From CADEEN01 sp035716845 (GTDB lineage Bacteria > Pseudomonadota > Gammaproteobacteria > Burkholderiales > Burkholderiaceae_C): a stretch of DNA of 55,327 nt. Each line of letters begins with the position of its first letter. Position 1 is the stretch's first letter. The DNA is taken from assembly GCA_035716845.1 (NCBI GenBank), contig DASTJE010000052.1:1-55327 (forward strand), given 5' to 3'. Made by a program: the position numbers and the translations under genes. A model generated the notes under the pieces. The model was not told the origin of the DNA. It ran no database searches and saw nothing but the letters and a program-made list of their open reading frames with translations. Positions 26,393 to 33,091 of this stretch are shown here, one piece after another.

Positions 26393-27922
26393 TCAGGCCA
26401 CGGCCACGGGGATCTTGCCGATCCGGGCCTGCCACTCCTTCGGGCCGGTGGTGTGCACGCTGGTGCCCTGGGCGTCGACGGCCACGGTGACCGGCATGTC
26501 CTGGATCTCGAACTCGTAGATCGCTTCCATGCCCAGGTCGGCAAAGCCGACCACCTTCGACTGCTTGATCGCCTTGGACACCAGGTACGCGGCGCCGCCG
26601 ACGGCCATCAGGTAGGCGCTCCTGTGCTTCTGGATCGCCGCAATCGCCGCCGGGCCCCGCTCGGCCTTGCCGACCATCGCGATGAGGCCCGTCTGTGCCA
26701 GCATCATCTCGGTGAACTTGTCCATGCGCGTGGCGGTCGTCGGGCCCGCCGGGCCGACCACCTCGTCACGCACCGGGTCGACCGGGCCGACGTAGTAGAT
26801 CACCCGGTTGGTGAAGTCCACCGGCAGCTTCTCGCCGCGGGCGAGCATGTCCTGGATGCGCTTGTGGGCCGCGTCGCGGCCGGTCAGCATCCTGCCCGAC
26901 AGCAGCAGCGTGTCGCCGGGCTTCCAGCCGGCAACCTCGGCTCGGGTCAGCGTGTCGAGGTTGACGCGCTTGCTCTTGTTGTAGTCGGGCTGCCACTTGA
27001 CGTCGGGCCACAGGTCGAGGCTGGGCGCGTCCATGTAGGCCGGGCCGGAACCGTCCATCACCACGTGAGCGTGGCGCGTGGCGGCGCAGTTCGGGATCAT
27101 CGCCACCGGCTTGCCGGCCGCGTGGGTGGGGTAGGTGGCGATCTTGACGTCGAGCACCGTGGTCAGGCCACCCAGGCCCTGGGCGCCGATGCCCAGGGCG
27201 TTGACCTTCTCGTACAGCTCGATGCGCAGCTCCTCGAGCTTGTTGGCCGGGCCGCGTGCGAGCAGGTCGAACATGTCGATCGGCTCCATCAGTGATTCCT
27301 TGGCCAGCAGCATGGCCTTCTCGGCGGTGCCACCCACGCCGATGCCGAGCATGCCGGGCGGGCACCAGCCGGCGCCCATCGTCGGCACGGTCTCGAGCAC
27401 CCAGTCGACCAGCGAGTCGCTGGGGTTCATCATCTTGAACTTGCTCTTGTTCTCGCTGCCGCCGCCCTTGGCCGCGACGGTGACCTCCAGCGTGTCGCCC
27501 GGTACCAGCGTCATGTGGATGACCGCCGGCGTGTTGTCACGGGTGTTCTTGCGCTCGAAGATCGGGTCGGACAGCACCGAGGCGCGCAGCTTGTTGTCCG
27601 GGTCCAGGTAGCCGCGGCGCACGCCTTCGTCGACCACGTCCTGCAGCGACGCGCTGCCGAAGCCCTCGAAGCGCACGTCCATGCCGATCTTCAGGAACAC
27701 GTTGACGATGCCGGTGTCCTGGCAGATCGGGCGCTTGCCCTCGGCGCACATCTTCGAGTTGGTGAGGATCTGCGCGATGGCGTCCTTGGCGGCCGGACTC
27801 TGCTCGCGCTCGTAGGCGCGGGCCAGATGGCTGATGTAGTCGGCCGGGTGGTAATAGCTGATGTACTGCAGGGCGGCGGCCACGGTTTCGACGAGGTCGT
27901 CGCGGCGGATGGTGGTGGTCAT
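26393..27922 (-). CDS. Fumarate hydratase class I, iron-sulfur
   Basis: 509-residue class I fumarase that interconverts fumarate and malate using an oxygen-sensitive [4Fe-4S] cluster. Candidate cluster cysteines lie in RPICQDTG (Cys67), GWCPPGMLG and NCAATRHAH. The chosen ATG gives TTTIRRDDLVETVAAALQYIS, the usual start; a longer in-frame start at 27988 has no family support. The symbol is left open because FumA, FumB and single-copy homologs cannot be separated here. Divergent from the glycine-zipper lipoprotein gene. Confidence 0.95.
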   Translation of the reverse strand: MTTTIRRDDLVETVAAALQYISYYHPADYISHLARAYEREQSPAAKDAIAQILTNSKMCAEGKRPICQDTGIVNVFLKIGMDVRFEGFGSASLQDVVDEGVRRGYLDPDNKLRASVLSDPIFERKNTRDNTPAVIHMTLVPGDTLEVTVAAKGGGSENKSKFKMMNPSDSLVDWVLETVPTMGAGWCPPGMLGIGVGGTAEKAMLLAKESLMEPIDMFDLLARGPANKLEELRIELYEKVNALGIGAQGLGGLTTVLDVKIATYPTHAAGKPVAMIPNCAATRHAHVVMDGSGPAYMDAPSLDLWPDVKWQPDYNKSKRVNLDTLTRAEVAGWKPGDTLLLSGRMLTGRDAAHKRIQDMLARGEKLPVDFTNRVIYYVGPVDPVRDEVVGPAGPTTATRMDKFTEMMLAQTGLIAMVGKAERGPAAIAAIQKHRSAYLMAVGGAAYLVSKAIKQSKVVGFADLGMEAIYEFEIQDMPVTVAVDAQGTSVHTTGPKEWQARIGKIPVAVA

Positions 27923-28077
27923 GGCAATCCTGGAAGGGCGTGCGGACAGCCTGCAATTGTGCCGCGCCGCGGCGAAGCGGCTTGACACGAAACTGTCGAC
28001 GCGGCGATCAACCGATTCGGGGGGCCGTGCGTTGTGGGTTCAGCGAGCCACGGGAGGTTCGCCGCAACGAGGAATCC

Positions 28078-28539
28078 ATGACACGACGCATCCGATTCGC
28101 ACTGTCCGCAGTGGCGCTGGCCCTGCTGGGTGCCTGTGCCGGCACGCCTTCGACGCGCACGCCGGAACCCGTCTACAGCCCGCGCGCGGGGGGCGCGGCC
28201 GTCAGCTACGGCGTCGTGCGCAGCGTCGAGGCCGTCGGCATCCCGCAGGAGCAGCCGCAGGGGGCCGGCGCGGTCGTGGGGGGCATCGTCGGCGCGGTCG
28301 TAGGCCGGCAGTTCGCCGACAGCAGCCACGGCAAGAATGTCGGCATGGTGGCGGGTGCCGTGGGCGGCGCGATCGTCGGCAACGAACTGGAAAAGAACGC
28401 CCGCCGCGACCAGAACAGCGTGCGCGTCACGGTCCAGCTCGACCACGGCGGCACGCGGGCATTCGAGTTCAAGAGCATCGGCGATCTGCGCGTGGGCGAC
28501 CGGGTGCGCATCGAGGGCAACCAGCTGTTCCGGCTCTGA
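28078..28539 (+). CDS. Glycine-zipper outer-membrane lipoprotein (SlyB/YmgG-like)
   Basis: 153-residue predicted lipoprotein with lipobox LLGAC (Cys20). A glycine-zipper pair follows: GAGAVVGGIVGAVVG, then GMVAGAVGGAIVGNELE, the 2TM domain of SlyB/PcpY-like proteins that sit in or on the outer membrane and support envelope integrity. The C-terminal part (VRVTVQLDHGG to the end) looks beta-stranded. A TTGACA hexamer lies about 95 bp upstream (27982-27987), but the matching -10 is poor. Confidence 0.88.
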   Translation: MTRRIRFALSAVALALLGACAGTPSTRTPEPVYSPRAGGAAVSYGVVRSVEAVGIPQEQPQGAGAVVGGIVGAVVGRQFADSSHGKNVGMVAGAVGGAIVGNELEKNARRDQNSVRVTVQLDHGGTRAFEFKSIGDLRVGDRVRIEGNQLFRL

Positions 28540-28542
28540 ACG

Positions 28543-28548
28543 TACAAT
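28543..28548 (+). promoter_or_regulatory. Candidate -10 box for the thrS leader transcript
   Basis: TACAAT (5 of 6 to consensus) just after the stop of the lipoprotein gene, placing a transcription start about 28555, roughly 30 nt before the leader peptide. No clear -35 hexamer is seen. Confidence 0.4.
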
Positions 28549-28583
28549 CTGGACCGACACAAGATCACAAGGACGAGAAAGGC

Positions 28584-28631
28584 ATGACGGTTATGACACC
28601 GCGAACTCAGGCCGCCGCGAAGGCGGTGTAG
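28584..28631 (+). CDS. Candidate thrS leader peptide, 15 residues, three Thr
   Basis: A short frame with a good ribosome site (AAGGACGAGAAAGG) encodes MTVMTPRTQAAAKAV and ends in TAG. Thr codons occur at positions 2, 5 and 8 (ACG, ACA, ACT). The frame overlaps segment 1 (CGCGAAC, 28600-28606), which can pair with GTTCGCG (28634-28640). The latter overlaps CGCGC, able to pair with the 5' arm of the terminator at 28676. This is the architecture of a ribosome-mediated attenuator for threonyl-tRNA synthetase. Not experimentally known to me. Confidence 0.5.
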   Translation: MTVMTPRTQAAAKAV

Positions 28632-28675
28632 TCGTTCGCGCGCGTCTGCACGGTTTCCCCTCTTCCTTCCCATCG

Positions 28676-28700
28676 AAAGCGCGGCCTGACCGCGCTTTTT
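28676..28700 (+). terminator. Intrinsic terminator in the thrS leader (attenuator)
   Basis: Perfect 9 bp stem AAAGCGCGG / CCGCGCTTT with a CCTGA loop, followed by TTTTT, 18 nt before the thrS ATG. Its position inside the leader rather than after a gene argues for regulated premature termination. Confidence 0.75.
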
Positions 28701-28717
28701 CGTTTCCGGAGTCGCTC

Positions 28718-30625
28718 ATGATCTCGATCCAGTTGCCCGATGGTTCCAAGCGGGATTTCCCCGGGCCGGTCACGGTGGCCGATGTCGCGGCCTCGATCGG
28801 TGCCGGTCTGGCCAAGGCGGCGCTGGCCGGCCGCGTGGACGGCCGGCTCGTCGATACCAGCCACCGCATCGACCGCGATGCCCGGCTGGCCATCGTCACC
28901 GACAAGGACGCCGACGGTCTCGACCTGATCCGTCACTCGACCGCCCACCTGCTGGCCTACGCCGTCAAGGAGCTCTTCCCCGATGCCCAGGTGACGATCG
29001 GCCCGGTGATCGAGAACGGCTTCTACTACGACTTCTCGTACAAGCGCCCGTTCACGCCCGAGGACCTGGCGGCGATCGAGGCCAAGATGGTCGAGCTGGC
29101 GAGGAAGGACGAGGTGGTGGAGCGCCGCGTCCTGCCGCGCGACGAGGCCGTGGCGTATTTCAAGGGCCTCGGCGAGCACTACAAGGCCGAGATCATCGCC
29201 AGTATCCCGGCCGGCGAGGACGTCTCGCTGTACCGCGAGGGCGCCTTCGAGGACCTGTGCCGCGGTCCGCACGTGCCCTCGACGGGCAGGCTCAGGCACT
29301 TCAAGCTGATGAAGGTCGCGGGCGCGTACTGGCGCGGCGACCACCGCAACGAGATGCTGCAGCGCGTCTACGGCACCGCCTGGGCGACGAAGGACGAACT
29401 GCAGAAGTACCTGACGATGCTCGAGGAGGCCGAGAAGCGCGACCACCGCAAGCTCGGACGCGAACTCGGGCTCTTCCACCTCGACGAGCACAGCCCCGGC
29501 ACGGTGTTCTGGCACCCGAAGGGGTGGACGGTGTGGCAGGAGGTCGAGCAGTACATGCGGCGCGTGTACCGCGACAACGGGTACCTGGAAGTCAAGGGGC
29601 CGCAGATCCTGGACCAGGGCCTGTGGGAACTCACGGGCCACTGGGACAAGTACCGCGAGAACATGTTCACGACGGAAAGCGAGAAGCGGCACTACGCGCT
29701 CAAGCCGATGAACTGCCCGGGCCACATCCTGATCTTCAAGCAGGGCATCAAGAGCTATCGCGACCTGCCCCTGCGCTATGGCGAGTTCGGCCAGTGCCAC
29801 CGCAACGAGCCCACGGGCGGCCTGCACGGCATCATGCGCGTGCGCGGTTTCACGCAGGACGATGGCCACATCTTCTGCACGGAGGACATGATCCTCGACG
29901 AGTGCGTGGCGTACACGGCGCTGCTGCAGAAGGTCTATGCCGACTTCGGCTTCTCCGAGATCCTTTACAAGGTTGCCACGCGCCCGGAGCAGCGGATCGG
30001 CGACGATGCCATCTGGGACAAGGCCGAGCACGCGCTCATGGAGAGTCTGCGCCGATCAGGTGTCGACTTCGTGATCTCGCCGGGCGATGGTGCCTTCTAC
30101 GGCCCGAAGATCGAATACACGCTCAAGGACGCGCTGGGGCGGCAGTGGCAATGCGGCACGATGCAGGTCGACTTCTCGATGGCGCAGCGCCTGTCGGCCG
30201 AGTACGTGGCCGAATCGGGCGAGCGGCGCCCGCCCGTGATGCTGCACCGTGCCATCGTCGGCAGCCTGGAGCGCTTCATCGGCATCCTCATCGAGCAGCA
30301 CGCCGGCGCACTGCCGGTGTGGCTCGCGCCGCAGCAGGCGGTGGTCGCCTCGATCACCGACGCACAGGGCGATTACGCCGGCGAAGTGGTGAAAACGCTT
30401 CAAAAACAAGGAGTTAGAGCGCTGGCGGATTTGCGGAACGAGAAAATCACGTATAAAATCCGCGAGCATTCGTTGCAGAAAGTCCCGTTCATCCTTGTCG
30501 TCGGCGACAAGGAGAAGGCCAACGGGACCGTTGCCGTGCGCGCCCGGGGCAATCAGGACCTCGGTGTGATGCCCCTCGATACCTTCCTCCAGAAGATCGG
30601 GCAAGCCATCAGCACCAAGGCTTGA
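28718..30625 (+). CDS. thrS: Threonine--tRNA ligase
   Basis: 635-residue class II synthetase charging tRNA-Thr. Domains in order: N-terminal TGS (about 1-62), editing domain (HSTAHLLAYAV, with SLYREGAFEDLCRGPH), catalytic core with the zinc-site Cys in MNCPGH, and C-terminal anticodon-binding domain from about 535. Length is standard (E. coli 642). It heads a thrS-infC-rpmI-rplT-pheS-pheT-ihfA cluster as in E. coli. A leader with a candidate Thr attenuator precedes it. A local AT-rich patch (about 30390-30475) lies in the anticodon domain. Confidence 0.98.
   Translation: MISIQLPDGSKRDFPGPVTVADVAASIGAGLAKAALAGRVDGRLVDTSHRIDRDARLAIVTDKDADGLDLIRHSTAHLLAYAVKELFPDAQVTIGPVIENGFYYDFSYKRPFTPEDLAAIEAKMVELARKDEVVERRVLPRDEAVAYFKGLGEHYKAEIIASIPAGEDVSLYREGAFEDLCRGPHVPSTGRLRHFKLMKVAGAYWRGDHRNEMLQRVYGTAWATKDELQKYLTMLEEAEKRDHRKLGRELGLFHLDEHSPGTVFWHPKGWTVWQEVEQYMRRVYRDNGYLEVKGPQILDQGLWELTGHWDKYRENMFTTESEKRHYALKPMNCPGHILIFKQGIKSYRDLPLRYGEFGQCHRNEPTGGLHGIMRVRGFTQDDGHIFCTEDMILDECVAYTALLQKVYADFGFSEILYKVATRPEQRIGDDAIWDKAEHALMESLRRSGVDFVISPGDGAFYGPKIEYTLKDALGRQWQCGTMQVDFSMAQRLSAEYVAESGERRPPVMLHRAIVGSLERFIGILIEQHAGALPVWLAPQQAVVASITDAQGDYAGEVVKTLQKQGVRALADLRNEKITYKIREHSLQKVPFILVVGDKEKANGTVAVRARGNQDLGVMPLDTFLQKIGQAISTKA
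30431..30457 (+). promoter_or_regulatory. Candidate internal promoter for infC-rpmI-rplT
   Basis: TTGCGG (30431) and TATAAA (30452), spaced 15 bp, fall in a conspicuously AT-rich part of thrS. E. coli likewise has internal promoters inside thrS that serve infC. The -35 match is weak and the spacing short, so this is tentative. Confidence 0.3.
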
Positions 30626-30694
30626 GCCAGCCCATCGGCGCGTTTCGTTTTTGATCCGGGCGCACGGCCTTGCGTCCGCGAAGAGGCTGCCACC

Positions 30695-31243
30695 ATCGCT
30701 ACTTTCATTGACCGCCGTGTCCCCAACGTCGAGCGCAAGCATCGGCTGAACCGCGAGATCGCCGTGCCCGAGGTGCGGCTGATCGGGCCCGAGGGCGAAC
30801 AGCTTGGTGTCGTGAGCATCCACGAGGCCCTGCGCCTGTCCGGCGAGCACGACGTGGACCTGGTGGAGATTGCCGCGACAGCGTCCCCGCCGGTGTGCCG
30901 CCTGATGGACTACGGCAAGTTCAAGTACCAGGAGCAGAAGAAGGCCGCGGAGGCGAAGGCCAAGCAGAAGGTGATCGAGATCAAGGAAGTCAAGGTCCGC
31001 CCGGGCACCGACGAGGGGGACTACGCGGTGAAGATGCGCAACCTGCGCCGCTTCATCGCCGAGGACGGCGACAAGGGCAAGGTGACCTTGCGCTTCCGCG
31101 GACGCGAGATCACGCACCAGGAGATCGGCATGCGACTGCTGGAGCGGATCCGCGACGAGTTGGCGGACGTCTCGGTGGTCGAGCACATGCCCAAGCTCGA
31201 GGGGCGCCAGATGATCATGGTGCTGGCGCCCAAGAGGAAGTAG
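30695..31243 (+). CDS. infC: Translation initiation factor IF-3 (ATC start)
   Basis: 182-residue IF-3, which binds the 30S subunit and proofreads initiator tRNA and start codons. The N-domain segment HRLNREIAVPEVRLIG and the C-domain RFRGREITHQEIG are canonical. Between the in-frame thrS stop (30623) and the conserved N-domain there is no ATG, GTG or TTG. The frame opens at ATC, preceded by AAGAGG 8 nt upstream, giving (M)ATFIDRRVPNVERKH. A non-canonical AUU/AUC-type start is a known hallmark of infC that lets IF-3 repress its own translation. A GTG at 30764 would delete part of the conserved N-domain. Confidence 0.95.
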   Translation: MATFIDRRVPNVERKHRLNREIAVPEVRLIGPEGEQLGVVSIHEALRLSGEHDVDLVEIAATASPPVCRLMDYGKFKYQEQKKAAEAKAKQKVIEIKEVKVRPGTDEGDYAVKMRNLRRFIAEDGDKGKVTLRFRGREITHQEIGMRLLERIRDELADVSVVEHMPKLEGRQMIMVLAPKRK

Positions 31244-31249
31244 GTTCGA

Positions 31250-31345
31250 AGGTTTCGGAACGGCGGTCTGGTCGCCGTCGTTCGCGAAGAGAAGCCGCTG
31301 CAGGCTGTCAAGTGCCGGTCAACCGCCGGCCGCCTGCAGGGGTGT
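31250..31345 (+). promoter_or_regulatory. Structured leader upstream of rpmI (possible L20 operator)
   Basis: The 120 nt gap holds two foldable elements. One is GAACGGCG paired with CGCCGTCGTTC (about 31258-31282). The other is a longer stem from CTGCAGG pairing with a downstream CCTGCAG, enclosing a CCGG/CCGG mini-hairpin. In E. coli and other bacteria, ribosomal protein L20 represses rpmI-rplT by binding a structured leader here. The role is inferred from position and fold. Confidence 0.4.
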
Positions 31346-31363
31346 CAGAAAAGGAGCAGTGAA

Positions 31364-31567
31364 ATGCCCAAGATGAAGACCAAGAGCAGCGCGAAGAAGC
31401 GCTTCCGCGTCCGCCCGGGCGGCACCGTGAAGCGTGGGCAGGCGTTCAAGCGCCACATCCTCACCAAGAAGTCCACGAAGAACAAGCGTCACCTGCGTGG
31501 CGCGACCAACGTGCACGAGACCAACATGGGCCACATCGCCGCGATGCTGCCCTTCGCCGGCCTCTGA
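31364..31567 (+). CDS. rpmI: 50S ribosomal protein L35
   Basis: 67-residue very basic ribosomal protein. PKMKTKSSAKKRFRV at the start and the Lys-rich KRGQAFKRHIL region are family hallmarks. AAGGAG precedes the ATG at normal distance. It lies between infC and rplT in the conserved order, and its translation is probably coupled with rplT (23 nt gap). Confidence 0.98.
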   Translation: MPKMKTKSSAKKRFRVRPGGTVKRGQAFKRHILTKKSTKNKRHLRGATNVHETNMGHIAAMLPFAGL

Positions 31568-31590
31568 CCCACTGCTGAAGGAGAAAGCAC

Positions 31591-31947
31591 ATGCCTCGCG
31601 TCAAACGTGGTGTCACCGCCCGCGCTCGCCACAAGAAGGTTCTCGCCCTGGCCAAGGGGTTCCGGGGGCGTCGCAAGAACGTCTTCCGCATCGCCAAGCA
31701 GGCGGTGATGAAGGCGGGCCAGTACGCCTACCGTGATCGCCGAACCAAGAAGCGCGTCTTCCGTCAGCTGTGGATCGCCCGCATCAACGCGGCCAGCCGC
31801 GAGTTGGGGGTGAGCTACAGCAAGTTCATGGCGGGCCTGAAGAAGGCCCAGATCGGCATCGACCGCAAGGTGCTGGCCGACATGGCCGTGAACGACCCGG
31901 CCGCCTTCGGCAGCATCGTCGCCAAGGTGAAGGCCCAACTGGCTTGA
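31591..31947 (+). CDS. rplT: 50S ribosomal protein L20
   Basis: 118-residue 23S-rRNA-binding protein needed early in 50S assembly, and in E. coli the repressor of the rpmI-rplT unit. PRVKRGVTARARHKK at the N-terminus and the helical FRGRRKNVFRIAKQAV are diagnostic. GAAGGAG is the ribosome site. The gene is followed at once by a hairpin and a terminator before pheS. Confidence 0.98.
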   Translation: MPRVKRGVTARARHKKVLALAKGFRGRRKNVFRIAKQAVMKAGQYAYRDRRTKKRVFRQLWIARINAASRELGVSYSKFMAGLKKAQIGIDRKVLADMAVNDPAAFGSIVAKVKAQLA

Positions 31948-31951
31948 GTCC

Positions 31952-32016
31952 TTGCGCCGCGCTGGCGGCGCAATGCATCAGCATCGAAGGCCGTCACCTG
32001 GTGGCGGCCTTTTTTT
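31952..32016 (+). terminator. Hairpin plus intrinsic terminator between rplT and pheS
   Basis: A 9 bp hairpin (TTGCGCCGC / GCGGCGCAA, 31952-31973) is followed by a second long stem (AAGGCCGTCACC against GGTGGCGGCCTT, one G-U pair; 31987-32011) and seven T residues. It would stop most transcripts after rplT. Because pheS starts only about 20 nt later, it may act as a pheST attenuator, as the pheM region does in E. coli, but no Phe-rich leader peptide is visible. Confidence 0.8.
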
Positions 32017-32035
32017 GTTTTCGCTAGTCACGACG

Positions 32036-33079
32036 ATGAGTGATCTGGAATCCCTGGTGAGCGCCGCACGGGCCGATTTCTCGGCGGCCGCGACGCCGGC
32101 TGAACTCGAGAATGCCAAGGCGCGCTACCTCGGCAAGGCCGGGCGCGTCACTGAACTGCTCAAGGCGCTGTCGGCCTTGTCGGTCGAAGAGAAGAAGTCG
32201 CGTGGCGCGCAGATCAACGCGGCCAAGCAGCAGATCGAGTCGGCGCTCGGCCAGGCGCGCGACGCGCTGGCCGAGGCCGAGCTTGCCGCGCAGCTCCAGG
32301 CGCAGGCCCTGGACGTGACGCTGCCCGGTCGCCGCCGGGGCACGGGCGGCCTGCATCCGGTGAGCCGGACACTGGAGCGCATCGAGGCGATTTTCGGGTC
32401 GATGGGGTTCGACGTGGCCGACGGCCCGGAGATCGAGACCGACTGGATGAACTTCACCGCGCTCAACAGCCCGGAGAACCATCCCGCGCGCTCGATGCAG
32501 GACACCTTCTACGTCGACATGAAGGACGCCGACGGCCGTTGGCTGAACCTGCGCACTCACACCAGTCCGATGCAGGTGCGCTACGCCAGGGCGCACGCGC
32601 GACGCTACGCCGGTGTCGAGCCGATGCCCGAGATTCGCGTTATCGCCCCGGGACGCACCTACCGGGTGGACAGCGACGCCACGCACTCGCCGATGTTCCA
32701 CCAGTGCGAAGGCCTGTGGATCGGCGACAACGTGAGCTTCAAGGACCTGAAGGCCGTCTTCACCGACTTCTGCCGCCGCTTCTTCGAGACGGATGAGCTG
32801 GAGCTTCGTTTCCGGCCGAGCTTCTTCCCGTTCACCGAGCCGAGCGCCGAGATCGACATCGCCTTCGCGTCCGGCCCGCTCAAGGGGCGCTGGCTGGAAG
32901 TGGCCGGGTCCGGCCAGGTGCATCCGAACGTCGTGCGCAACTTCGGCCTCGACCCCGAGCGCCACATCGGCTTCGCGTTCGGCATGGGTGCGGAGCGGCT
33001 GACGATGCTGCGCTATGGCGTGAACGACTTGCGCCTGTTCTACGAGAACGACCTGCGCTTCCTGGCCCAGTTCAAGTAA
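32036..33079 (+). CDS. pheS: Phenylalanine--tRNA ligase alpha subunit
   Basis: 347-residue catalytic alpha subunit. An N-terminal coiled coil (about 1-90) precedes the class II core, which has motif 2 TSPMQVRYAR and motif 3 GFAFGMGAERLTMLRYG. The ATG at 32036 gives the family start (SDLESLVSAARADF) but lacks a good Shine-Dalgarno sequence. An in-frame ATG 63 nt upstream lies within the terminator region and is not conserved-looking. PheS pairs with PheT (12 nt downstream) as an alpha2-beta2 enzyme. Confidence 0.97.
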   Translation: MSDLESLVSAARADFSAAATPAELENAKARYLGKAGRVTELLKALSALSVEEKKSRGAQINAAKQQIESALGQARDALAEAELAAQLQAQALDVTLPGRRRGTGGLHPVSRTLERIEAIFGSMGFDVADGPEIETDWMNFTALNSPENHPARSMQDTFYVDMKDADGRWLNLRTHTSPMQVRYARAHARRYAGVEPMPEIRVIAPGRTYRVDSDATHSPMFHQCEGLWIGDNVSFKDLKAVFTDFCRRFFETDELELRFRPSFFPFTEPSAEIDIAFASGPLKGRWLEVAGSGQVHPNVVRNFGLDPERHIGFAFGMGAERLTMLRYGVNDLRLFYENDLRFLAQFK

Positions 33080-33091
33080 GAGACCTTCGCG

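Noticed and set aside
31973..32035. In-frame ATG upstream of pheS adding 21 residues
   Set aside because: The added stretch is encoded by the terminator hairpin and is not PheS-like; MSDLESLV is the family start.
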